Source: Bacillota bacterium (GTDB lineage: Bacteria; Bacillota; Dehalobacteriia; UBA4068; UBA4997). From it: a stretch of 39,753 bases of DNA. The DNA lies in assembly GCA_021769035.1 (NCBI GenBank), contig JAETTP010000019.1, positions 1 through 39,753 on the forward strand, written 5' to 3'. How positions within the stretch are numbered: position 1 is the stretch's first letter; every line of letters begins with the position of its first letter. Of this stretch, positions 16,484-23,759 are shown piece after piece. The notes under the pieces were generated by a model. It had not been told where the DNA came from and ran no database searches. It saw only the letters and a program-made list of their open reading frames with translations. A program made the position numbers and the translations under genes.

Positions 16484-16725
16484 CTATGAACCTTGTCCCG
16501 CATTGATACTGTGAGCAATCTGATTTATATTTGAACCTATCTTATGTACCTCAGCACGCAGTTCTCTAATCTCTGCGCTCGGCTTAGCCTTAACCGGCGT
16601 TCCCATATCAACTGCCGCAAATATACACTTTTGGATAAACCGCACTTATAAGCATTTGTTTCTAACTGTTCTTTCTCTGCCTGACTTAAACGCAGGTACA
16701 ATTCGTATCTGTCGTTATTCTTCAT
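16484..16725 (-). pseudogene. MobC-like relaxosome protein, frameshifted
   Basis: ATG 16725 opens KNNDRYELYLRLSQAEKEQL and continues to VYLRQLI. Then the frame must shift by one base to read MGTPVKAKPSAEIRELRAEV and IGSNINQIAHSINAGQGS up to TAG at 16484. Together these give the ribbon-helix-helix plus NINQIA motif of MobC proteins, which assist the relaxase at oriT of mobilizable plasmids and elements. The lost base near 16606 and the short C-terminus mean the gene is broken. No relaxase is found downstream, so the island was once mobilizable but has lost the machinery. The shift could be confirmed by resequencing. Confidence 0.82.
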
Positions 16726-16754
16726 TTTCTATTCATCTCTTTCTTTCAATACTT

Positions 16755-16820
16755 CCCTCGTCAACCGGCGAGGGATATCTGGGGATTGGGGAGCCTTACT
16801 CTCCAACAAGCGCCTGGAGA
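16755..16820. other. Hairpins upstream of mobC: possible oriT remnant
   Basis: CCCTCG (16755-16760)/CGAGGG (16769-16774) and TCTCCA (16800-16805)/TGGAGA (16815-16820) form two stem-loops, separated by a G-rich stretch, about 30-95 bases upstream of mobC. In mobilizable elements oriT usually lies just upstream of mobC and contains inverted repeats near the nick site. No nick consensus is recognised. The 16860-17010 stretch beside it holds nothing identifiable. Confidence 0.35.
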
Positions 16821-17013
16821 TATCTTCAGGCTATGCTTGCGACACCTTGGCAGGCTTAAAACCTAGCTAGAAGTATAAATCTGCTCTTTCAATTTACTTT
16901 CGCTATCGGATGGAACACCATATATAGTGGTTTATCAAATAAACAGACATCAATATATGACTGCAATACTGTGCGAAAAGTCTTCAAAATGTCTGTTCCC
17001 AAACAAAAGTTTC

Positions 17014-17054
17014 AAAAAGGTTTAGGGGTTCAAGGAACCCCCTAAACCTTTTTT
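17014..17054. terminator. Strong bidirectional terminator
   Basis: AAAAAGGTTTAGGGGTTC pairs with GAACCCCCTAAACCTTTTT, with one bulged C and a 3-nt loop, and with A/T runs on both sides. No gene is recognised between here and 17857. The stretch 17060-17260 holds only a weaker GGGTTC/GAACCC hairpin. Confidence 0.7.
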
Positions 17055-17266
17055 CCAGCCAAACAACGGGTTCATTGAACCCCCAATTAAGAAAAAATTG
17101 CTTAAATATAAAAATTGGCTTATGTTTTGTATCTGCTTTTTTGAACGGCAAAGGTGAATGAATGCGCATTGACTTGCTAAATTGCCGAAATGGATGCGCA
17201 ATCATTCACCCAATTAACAAGAAAAACCCCAGCTAAACATAGTGATTGCTGCTGGTTTTACTTTCC

Positions 17267-17700
17267 GGCAATGTTGCCTAAATGTTTGTTGATTTGTTAA
17301 ATATATCGGTTCGTCTTAATTCAGACGCATCGGTTTATAATAATTAAACCACTTTTGGCAATCTTGCAAAGCCGATATTTTGTGGACATTCGTCCTTATC
17401 GTAAGAGCGCTTTGTACCATTTCGTCCAAGCCGGTCTAATTGCAGTAAACCGTTTTTTATACCTAAAAAATCACTTGCAAAGTCTTATAATTAGTTGCTT
17501 TCAGGCAATAAGCTATTTTGGCAATATTGCCGAAGATCCACTTTATCAAAGGTAAAGTAGGGGAGTACGGTGTTCTATCTCCCTGACACTTCTGTCAAAA
17601 GGTTGGACGAAATCGTACAAGCATTCTTTTCTAAACATTTGGTATGAATTCGCCCAAAAGTGTCAGCAGATGTTTTGCCGAAGCCTTTGGCAATTTTGCC
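17267..17700. repeat. Array of 12-bp palindromes GGCAATNTTGCC
   Basis: Four copies: GGCAATGTTGCC (17267), GGCAATCTTGCA (17356, one mismatch), GGCAATATTGCC (17520) and GGCAATTTTGCC (17689). TTGCCGAAG also occurs at 17527 and 17675. Spacings are 89, 164 and 169 bases. Identical palindromic half-sites (GGCAA/TTGCC) with a variable centre look like operator, iteron or integrase/excisionase arm-binding sites. The array ends about 160 bases from the rebuilt tRNA-Ala att site. No coding sequence is recognised in 17060-17820. Confidence 0.6.
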
Positions 17701-17713
17701 AACCCTTTAAATT

Positions 17714-17756
17714 AAAAAAGCAGGAATGCAATTCCTTAATCACATTCCTGCTTAAC
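17714..17756. terminator. Hairpin at the island's right end
   Basis: AAGCAGGAATG (17718-17728) pairs perfectly with CATTCCTGCTT (17743-17753), with an A run before and a T-rich tail after. Confidence 0.6.
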
Positions 17757-17820
17757 ATTTCAGTTTTGGATCTTTGGAGTAGGTGGAAGTCCGTCCTCAC
17801 TTTTAATTCTTGCCTATAGT

Positions 17821-17853
17821 AAAAGCTCTTACAGTTTAGACTGTAAGAGCTTT
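17821..17853 (-). terminator. Island-borne terminator of tRNA-Ala
   Basis: AAAGCTCTTACAG (17822-17834) pairs perfectly with CTGTAAGAGCTTT (17841-17853). It lies three bases after the tRNA CCA end on the minus strand. It replaces the original terminator, now stranded at 201-242. Confidence 0.8.
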
Positions 17854-17856
17854 ATC

Positions 17857-18144
<288 letters not shown>

Positions 18145-18156
18145 AAGACTTTTATT

Positions 18157-18185
18157 ATTCTATCATAAAGTTTTAATAAAATCAA
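18157..18185 (-). promoter_or_regulatory. tRNA-Ala promoter
   Basis: On the minus strand TTGATT (18185-18180), 17 bases, TAGAAT (18162-18157), ending 12 bases before the outermost tRNA 5' fragment. It is thus about 220 bases from the functional tRNA. Confidence 0.6.
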
Positions 18186-18274
18186 TAGCTAAAATAAAAA
18201 AATCTCAAATTTTTGCAAACAAATTATTTATAGCGGCATTTGCAAAAGGAAACGCTACTATGAATTAAACGCTT

Positions 18275-18967
18275 TTAATGATTGTGCCAATCGCAGGAGG
18301 CGAAGTTTTCGTCAAAACGGTCGTAGGCGCATTCGTAAAGCTCTGCGCCCCAGGCATCAGAAAATTGGAACTCAATAAAACGGCCTTGAAAAACCAATCC
18401 TTCTGGGATTATCGACTGGAAAAGCTCATCAAAATTAAACATCGGGTAAGCTGCACGCAAACGTGCCTCTACATCCGGTTTGGGTACGGTGCCATTGTTG
18501 GGCTGGTCGTAAAAAGCGCTGGCCCAATGGTAGATGTATTCCGGTTGGTCGTAGATAAGGCTTTCCAGTTCGTCAGGGTCGCAGGCGGCGAGGGAGCCGG
18601 GAACGACGGCTTCTGGAATTTCCCAAAATGTGTAGGCGCAATTCTCCAGATTTTCAAAAAGATGGTAAAGTAGACAATCGTTAATTTCCTTAATATGCTG
18701 CTGAGCCTCTCGCTCCTTTTGATTGTAGTAGGCAGCCAACCCGGCAGCAATCAGCTGCGGGGTTGGATTATCCGCCTTTAGATAGGGAAAAAGCGGTTGG
18801 TAGTCCCAGGACTTCGGTTTTGCTAATTCTTGGCAGATATAGTCGTAATCGTCGCTGATTTCCAGCATTGTATCATCAAAGGTTTGGTTGGTGAAGATGC
18901 CGGCCAGGCCTAGGGCAAAGCTTCCCTTGACTAAAAAACGGTCGTCTTGGTAAGTTACTTCAATCAT
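18275..18967 (-). CDS. Unknown acidic protein (230 aa)
   Basis: 230 residues, no recognised family. It is strongly acidic and rich in aromatic residues: ISDDYDYICQEL, FWEIPEA, YIYHWASAFYDQP, WGAELYECAYDRF. It ends SCDWHNH, a possible metal-binding tail, and there are no TM segments or signal peptide, so it is cytosolic. SD AGGAGGAGC lies six bases before ATG 18967. The next gene upstream is a transporter pseudogene, so it may now stand alone. Composition lies between that of the island and of the core. Function unknown. Confidence 0.65.
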   Translation of the reverse strand: MIEVTYQDDRFLVKGSFALGLAGIFTNQTFDDTMLEISDDYDYICQELAKPKSWDYQPLFPYLKADNPTPQLIAAGLAAYYNQKEREAQQHIKEINDCLLYHLFENLENCAYTFWEIPEAVVPGSLAACDPDELESLIYDQPEYIYHWASAFYDQPNNGTVPKPDVEARLRAAYPMFNFDELFQSIIPEGLVFQGRFIEFQFSDAWGAELYECAYDRFDENFASCDWHNH

Positions 18968-18978
18968 TTTCGCTCCTC

Positions 18979-19743
18979 CTACTCTAATCCTATATGACTT
19001 TTTCTTTGAAAGATTTTTTCTTCCACGATAGAAACAACAAAATGAAATACCATGCCAAATCCAAACATTAGAATAATGGTGTTCATATCAAAATCAATGA
19101 GATGAGTCAAGGTCAACAGATAAAAAATGCCGTAATATCCCAAGTTAATAATCAGGGAATTTACCATAGTATATACTGTTTTCCCCAATCCGATAAAAAT
19201 ATTATCAATGATCGCACTGCCTGCGTAAGCTATGTAAAAGGGAACAAGTTTTATGGTTAATAGAAATATCTCGTCCGCATTGTACAGGTTTTCGACAAAA
19301 CTATAGAACGGTTTCCAAACAGGAATAGAAAGCGCCCAAAAAGCGATAACAGCGCAGGCAATAAAATAATAATTAAACCGTTTCAACTTTGCATATCCGT
19401 TTTTACAGTCAGAACGAATGACCTCTGTAAGCGCCGATATGGGGATAAGCAGCCAGCCCCAAATAAAATTGTTGGCAAGCCAATAGTTGTCTTCTTCCGC
19501 CACCATATTGATCATTTTGCAAACCATAACGGCATAGATAAAGTTGTCCAAAAATTGATTCAATCCTGAAAAGAGGCCAATTCTACACCATTCTTTAAAA
19601 GGAGTTAGGTCAGACCTTCGGAATCGACAGAATGTGAAATATTTTTGATGGTTTGATACACAGCAGGAACCAATGCAAGTAAACACAACGCGATCCATAA
19701 ATGCCAATTAAAGCTCTTAAACTGTAAATATTTTTCTTTCAAA
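18979..19743 (-). pseudogene. MATE-type efflux transporter remnant
   Basis: The 3' frame encodes a membrane protein typical of the C-terminal half of a MATE-like exporter: SGLNQFLDNFIYAVMVCKM, NNFIWGWLLIPISALTEVI, FYIAYAGSAIIDNIFIGLG and a final hydrophobic helix. The matching N-terminal start (KEKYLQFKSFNWHLWIALC, VPAVYQTI) lies just upstream in a different frame, and ends at TAA after SVDSEGL. Most of the N-terminal half, including several TM helices, is missing. An internal deletion with frameshift explains both. The apparent 5' end of the second frame (CIGSCCVSNHQKYF) is out-of-frame translation and not a natural N-terminus. Family call is by pattern; transport cannot work from this copy. 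Confidence 0.7.
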
Positions 19744-19867
19744 ACGTTTCTGATGTACCGTTTAAATTGTTTATGTATGGAATTCCCTCCATTGTTTTTT
19801 CCAATTCACTTTTGGGTTACTGCCAGCGAAAAGTTTCCTGCATTACAAAGCTTGCTGAATATGATAG

Positions 19868-19904
19868 GTCCCGCTTTTCGATAAAAATGTTCGAAAAGCG
19901 GGAC
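19868..19904. repeat. Perfect 14-bp inverted repeat
   Basis: GTCCCGCTTTTCGA (19868-19881) and TCGAAAAGCGGGAC (19891-19904) with a 9-nt loop. No T run follows on either strand, so a terminator is not obvious. It lies between the transporter remnant and tRNA-Pro. Confidence 0.6.
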
Positions 19905-19941
19905 TCATTCGATATGGTCGGGATCATCCCGTCTAGCTATC

Positions 19942-19976
19942 AAAAATACAATACCCTAAAAGGTATTGTATTTTTT
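19942..19976 (-). terminator. Terminator of tRNA-Pro
   Basis: AAAAATACAATACC pairs with GGTATTGTATTTTT with a 6-nt loop, eight bases beyond the CCA end of tRNA-Pro on the minus strand, followed by T residues. Confidence 0.8.
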
Positions 19977-19983
19977 CAGCTAT

Positions 19984-20060
19984 TGGTCGGGATGACAGGA
20001 TTCGAACCTGCGGCCCTCTGGTCCCAAACCAGATGCGCTACCAAACTGCGCTACATCCCG
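19984..20060 (-). tRNA. tRNA-Pro(TGG)
   Basis: A 77-nt cloverleaf with encoded CCA: acceptor CGGGATG/CATCCCG, anticodon arm TCTGG-TTTGGGA-CCAGA giving anticodon TGG, and T arm GCAGG-TTCGAAT-CCTGT. A consensus promoter lies at 20077-20105 and a terminator at 19942-19976. Confidence 0.96.
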
Positions 20061-20076
20061 GCAAGCTCAATTTAAT

Positions 20077-20105
20077 ATTATAGGCAAAAAAATGCGGTTT
20101 GTCAA
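20077..20105 (-). promoter_or_regulatory. Consensus promoter of tRNA-Pro
   Basis: On the minus strand TTGACA (20105-20100), 17 bases, TATAAT (20082-20077), 16 bases before the tRNA 5' end. Confidence 0.85.
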
Positions 20106-20147
20106 TCTGCTACGGTAGATTTTTTCAAATTTTTTTGCGCCAGCATA

Positions 20148-20176
20148 TTGTTTAATGTCAGTTTATGCTATATAAT
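20148..20176 (+). promoter_or_regulatory. Promoter of the aminotransferase operon
   Basis: TTGTTT (20148-20153), 17 bases, TATAAT (20171-20176), 45 bases before ATG 20222. Confidence 0.6.
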
Positions 20177-20221
20177 AAATACATTACCTATTGAATTGTA
20201 TAAAAGCAGGAGTTGAAGCAA

Positions 20222-21406
20222 ATGAATATGCAAAAATATCTTAAACCACAGGTGGCGGCGATTCAGCCGTCGGTTATCCGTAAGTTTTTTGATTTGGCCG
20301 CCAAAATGGAGGGCGTGGTTTCGCTGGGCATTGGCGAGCCTGATTTTAGCACGCCGCTGGCCTTTTGCGAGGCGGGCTGGCGGAGTATGCAGCAAGGCAA
20401 AACCGGCTACAGTCCCAACCCCGGCCTGTTGGAGCTGCGCCAGGCTATCAGCGCCTACTTGCAGCGGTTGCTGGGCCTCACCTATCGGCCGGAGGACCAA
20501 ATCGTGGTGACGGTGGGCGGTTCCGAGGCTATTGACGCCACCTGCCGGGCTCTGCTTTGCCCAGGCGACGAGGTACTGATTCCGGAGCCCACCTTTGTAT
20601 CTTATGCGCCGTGTGTGGAACTTTGTGGCGCGACGGCGGTGCCTGTGCCCACCGATGCTGCGGACGGCTTCAAGCTGACCCCGCAGCAGTTGGAAGCGGC
20701 TATAACGCCCAAAACCAAGGCGGTGGTGCTCAATTTTCCTAGCAATCCCACCGGCGTGGTGATGAGCCAGGCCGAGCTGGACGCGCTGGCCGAGGTGCTG
20801 CTGCGCCACGACGTGCTGGCGATTTCCGACGAAATATACGCAGAACTGATTTATGACGGCCTCAGCCACGCCTCCATTGCCAAAGCGCCTGGTATGCAGG
20901 ATATGACTATCCTAATCAGCGGCTGCTCCAAATCGCTGGCGATGACCGGCTGGCGCATTGGCTATGTTTGCGCTCACCCAGATATTTTGAGCGGCATCTA
21001 CAAAATTCATCAATTCTCTCTGTCCTGCGCCAGCACCACGGGGCAGTATGTGGCGATTGAGGGTTTGCAAAACGGCCAGGCGGAAACTCGCCGTATGGTG
21101 GCGGAATACGACCGGCGGCGGCAGTTTATCGTGCGGCGGTTTGCGGAAATCGGCCTGCCGCTGTGCAAGCCGCAGGGCGCTTTTTATGCTTTCCCCAGCA
21201 TTGCGGGCACCGGCCTTTCCTCCACCCAGTTCTGCGAGCAGCTGTTGCAGGAGGAAAAGGTGGCCTGCGTGCCGGGCAATGCCTTTGGGGCCAGCGGCGA
21301 GGGCTTCATTCGCTGCTCCTACGCCACTTCAATGGAGAACATCGCCAAGGCCTGCGAGGGCATTGAACGCTTTGTAAATCGACACGCCGGGAGGTGCGGG
21401 GAATGA
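20222..21406 (+). CDS. Class I PLP aminotransferase, PatA-like
   Basis: 394 residues, normal length for fold-type I aminotransferases. GIGEPDF near the start, GYSPNPGLLELR, SNPTG, SDEIYAE (the PLP pyridine-binding Asp) and SGCSKSLAMTGWRIGY (the Schiff-base Lys in SKS) are all present, and RCSYATS carries the substrate-binding Arg. The nearest known type is the PatA/aspartate aminotransferase group. It could provide the N-acetyl-L,L-diaminopimelate aminotransferase step of the DAP pathway whose dapA, dapB and asd genes lie further right, but substrate cannot be told from sequence. ATG 20222 has AGGAG upstream. The stop overlaps the map ATG by four bases. Confidence 0.85.
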   Translation: MNMQKYLKPQVAAIQPSVIRKFFDLAAKMEGVVSLGIGEPDFSTPLAFCEAGWRSMQQGKTGYSPNPGLLELRQAISAYLQRLLGLTYRPEDQIVVTVGGSEAIDATCRALLCPGDEVLIPEPTFVSYAPCVELCGATAVPVPTDAADGFKLTPQQLEAAITPKTKAVVLNFPSNPTGVVMSQAELDALAEVLLRHDVLAISDEIYAELIYDGLSHASIAKAPGMQDMTILISGCSKSLAMTGWRIGYVCAHPDILSGIYKIHQFSLSCASTTGQYVAIEGLQNGQAETRRMVAEYDRRRQFIVRRFAEIGLPLCKPQGAFYAFPSIAGTGLSSTQFCEQLLQEEKVACVPGNAFGASGEGFIRCSYATSMENIAKACEGIERFVNRHAGRCGE

Positions 21407-22161
21407 TTATTGAAACAGAGGAGGACTTGCTCAAGCTGCAACGGATTGGCCGCATTTGCGCCAATGTGCTGCGGGATATGCGGGCTGCCGCCCGGCCCGG
21501 CGTCACCACCGGGGAGCTGGACGAGCTGGGCGCCCGTTTGCTTAAAGCCTACGGCGCTAATTCCGGCCCGATGGCCGAGGGCTTTCCGGCCTACACCTGT
21601 ATCAGCGTTAATGAGGAGATTGCCCACGGGATTCCCGGCAGCCGGATTTTACAGAGCGGCGATTTGGTGAATATTGATGTTTCGGCGGAGCTGGACGGTT
21701 ATTATGGCGACACCGGGGCCTCGTTTCTGCTGGGCAAAGGGGACAAAATGGCCCAACGCTTGCTGAAAGCCTCCAAGGAGGCGCTGGCCAACGCTATCAC
21801 GGCGGCGGTGGCCGGGCGGCCGATAAATCATATTGGCCGGGCGGTGGAGAACACGGCCCGCCGACACGGGCTGCGGATTATTAAAAACCTGTGCGGCCAC
21901 GGTGTGGGCCACACCCTGCACGACGAGCCGGAAACGATTGATAACAATTACGAGCCGCAAAACCGCCAGCGGCTGGAAAAGGGCATGGTGATTGCCATTG
22001 AACCTTTCATCAGCGAAGCGGAAATGGTGGTGATCCAAAGCAAGCGCGACGGCTGGACGCTTTACACTCCGCACCGCACGCGGGCGGCCCAGTTTGAGCA
22101 CACGCTGGTGGTGACGGATAAGCGGCCGCTGATTTTGACGACGCCCGGCCCGGATATTTAA
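21403..22161 (+). CDS. map: Methionine aminopeptidase, type I
   Basis: 252 residues. The enzyme removes the N-terminal Met from new proteins. Pita-bread fold motifs are complete: AHGIPG (His), NIDVSAELDGYYGDTGASF (two metal Asp), GHGVGHTLHDEP (metal His), AIEPFI (metal Glu) and FEHTLVVT (last metal Glu). ATG 21403 is coupled to the aminotransferase by an ATGA overlap, with SD GGGAGGTG. Core-genome composition. It is not next to the ribosomal protein cluster where map usually lies, so it may be a second, housekeeping-independent copy. Confidence 0.93.
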   Translation: MIIETEEDLLKLQRIGRICANVLRDMRAAARPGVTTGELDELGARLLKAYGANSGPMAEGFPAYTCISVNEEIAHGIPGSRILQSGDLVNIDVSAELDGYYGDTGASFLLGKGDKMAQRLLKASKEALANAITAAVAGRPINHIGRAVENTARRHGLRIIKNLCGHGVGHTLHDEPETIDNNYEPQNRQRLEKGMVIAIEPFISEAEMVVIQSKRDGWTLYTPHRTRAAQFEHTLVVTDKRPLILTTPGPDI

Positions 22162-22229
22162 GCCGGTTTCTACATATTGTAATATAGCAGAGTGTAAGTA
22201 GCGCAAACGATGAGGAGGTTTTGGTTTTT

Positions 22230-22733
22230 ATGAGCTTTAAGCAAGTTAAAATTGAGGATTTGCAGTTGAACCCCTGGCATGCTATCGGCCAGGATTGGAT
22301 GTTGGTGACGGCGGGCGACGAGCAAAAGGCCAACACGATGACGGCCAGCTGGGGCGGCCTGGGCGTGCTTTGGCACGAGAACGTGGCCTTTGTGTTCCTG
22401 CGGCCGCAACGATACACCAAGGAGTTTGTCGACGCGCAGCCCCGCTTTTCCCTTTCCTTTTTTGAGGGCCACAAAAAGGAGCTGAGCCTGCTGGGCTCCG
22501 TTTCCGGGCGGGAGCGGGATAAGATTGCGGAGGCCGGTCTGCACCTGACCTTTTTAGACGGCGTGCCCACCTTTGAGGAGGCCCGGCTGGTGTTGCTGGT
22601 GCAAAAGCTTTACGCCGACGAGCTGCGTCCGCAGGGTTTTATCCTGCCGGAGCTGGACGGCAAAAATTACGCCCAAAAGGATTATCACACAATGTATGTG
22701 GCTAAAATCGAAAAGGTTTACACGGCGGATTAG
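22230..22733 (+). CDS. Flavin reductase-like protein
   Basis: 167 residues. WMLVTAGDEQKANTMTASWG fits the FMN-binding start of the flavin reductase-like/FMN-binding split barrel family, followed by VAFVFLRPQRYTKEFV and FSLSFFEG, with the LLGSVSGRERDK loop. Such clostridial proteins bind FMN and are thought to reduce flavin or act as redox enzymes, with unknown physiological partner. ATG 22230 has AGGAGG at 22212-22217. The upstream TTG 22221 is too close to that SD. A long inverted repeat at 22746-22783 ends the unit. Single gene, no operon partner. Confidence 0.82.
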   Translation: MSFKQVKIEDLQLNPWHAIGQDWMLVTAGDEQKANTMTASWGGLGVLWHENVAFVFLRPQRYTKEFVDAQPRFSLSFFEGHKKELSLLGSVSGRERDKIAEAGLHLTFLDGVPTFEEARLVLLVQKLYADELRPQGFILPELDGKNYAQKDYHTMYVAKIEKVYTAD

Positions 22734-22745
22734 AGCCGGACAATA

Positions 22746-22783
22746 GCAAAGGCATAGCCGGGGGAGGATGGCTATGCCTTTGC
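22746..22783. terminator. Inverted repeat between convergent genes
   Basis: GCAAAGGCATAGCC (22746-22759) pairs perfectly with GGCTATGCCTTTGC (22770-22783). It lies between two convergent genes and probably stops transcription from both sides, though T runs are weak. Confidence 0.6.
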
Positions 22784-22804
22784 CTTAAAAGCTAAAAAAT
22801 GAAT

Positions 22805-23596
22805 TTAGGGCCGAAAACGTTGGCGCGCCCGGCGGGCCAACTCTTGCTCTAACTCCCGCTGCTGCTGCATCAGCTGGCGGTGCGCCAGCTGGCGCTGGCG
22901 GCGTTGCTCTTGCGCCTGGCGTTTTTGCTTGATTGATTTGTTAATCAAATAAGGCACCAAGGAGAGCACAAAACCGCAGGCGGCCGCTGCCAGGGTGAGC
23001 AAAATTTTCAGCAGGAGCATTTTGAGCTTAATCTCCTGCCAGGAAAACAGCTGTAGGGAAACCAACAGGCTGAGGCCTAAAAACACGCCGCAGATAATCA
23101 GGCTGGGCTTCAGACTGCGCCGCTTAACCACGGCCGCCGCCCAAAAGCTGCCCGCAAAAACAGCCAGGCAGTACATAAAAGTGCTGGCTTGCACGTTGGT
23201 GTCGCCGGGGAGCGTGCGGGAATAGCAGTAAAAACCCCACAGGCCGGTTTCCGCCAGCAGCACAATGGCCGCAAAAATCAGGCCGGAGATGGTGGCGGAG
23301 ATGACCTTTGGCTGTTTGGCCTTGCCAGAGCTTTTGCCGGCCCTCGCCGTGCCTGACCGAGTTTTGGGCCGGGTTGGCCCAGGCGCGTCAGGTTGGTTTT
23401 GGGGCCGGTTCGGCTCGGTTGGCTGGGTTTGCCGCTTGCCGCCGATTTTGGGCAACTGAAAGCGCCGCCGGGGGCGGTTTGAGCTTGACCGCGGCCCGTT
23501 GGGGCGTTGCCGCCGGCCGGTGGGCATTTCCCCGCCATTAGTCAGCCATTGGTCAACTTCCTGGGTTGTTTTAAAATTTTTTGGGGCATTATTCAT
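22805..23596 (-). CDS. Unknown membrane protein with long basic tails
   Basis: 263 residues from ATG 23596. The first 100 residues are disordered and rich in Arg, Pro, Gln, Asn and Gly. Four transmembrane helices follow between about 104 and 225 (ATISGLIFAAIVLLAETGLW, STFMYCLAVFAGSFWAAAVV, LIICGVFLGLSLLVSLQLF, LLLKILLTLAAAACGFVLSL). A Gln/Arg/Glu-rich amphipathic helix forms the C-terminus (about 230-263). The four-helix core recalls TIGR04086-type clostridial membrane proteins, but the match is not certain. Both tails should be cytoplasmic and could bind nucleic acid or the membrane surface. The SD is weak. It stands alone between a convergent and a divergent neighbour. Confidence 0.7.
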   Translation of the reverse strand: MNNAPKNFKTTQEVDQWLTNGGEMPTGRRQRPNGPRSSSNRPRRRFQLPKIGGKRQTQPTEPNRPQNQPDAPGPTRPKTRSGTARAGKSSGKAKQPKVISATISGLIFAAIVLLAETGLWGFYCYSRTLPGDTNVQASTFMYCLAVFAGSFWAAAVVKRRSLKPSLIICGVFLGLSLLVSLQLFSWQEIKLKMLLLKILLTLAAAACGFVLSLVPYLINKSIKQKRQAQEQRRQRQLAHRQLMQQQRELEQELARRARQRFRP

Positions 23597-23759
23597 AGGC
23601 AAAATCCGTTTCTTTAGCTTATAACCTTTTTTTATTCTATTTTAATAGCCGTTTTTCCTGCCAATCAGACAAATATTGGCGGGAAGTTGCCCGGAGTTTT
23701 TCTGTTGAACACTATGGTTTGGATTATGTTGTGGACAAGTTTGGAGGTAGATTAAGACT

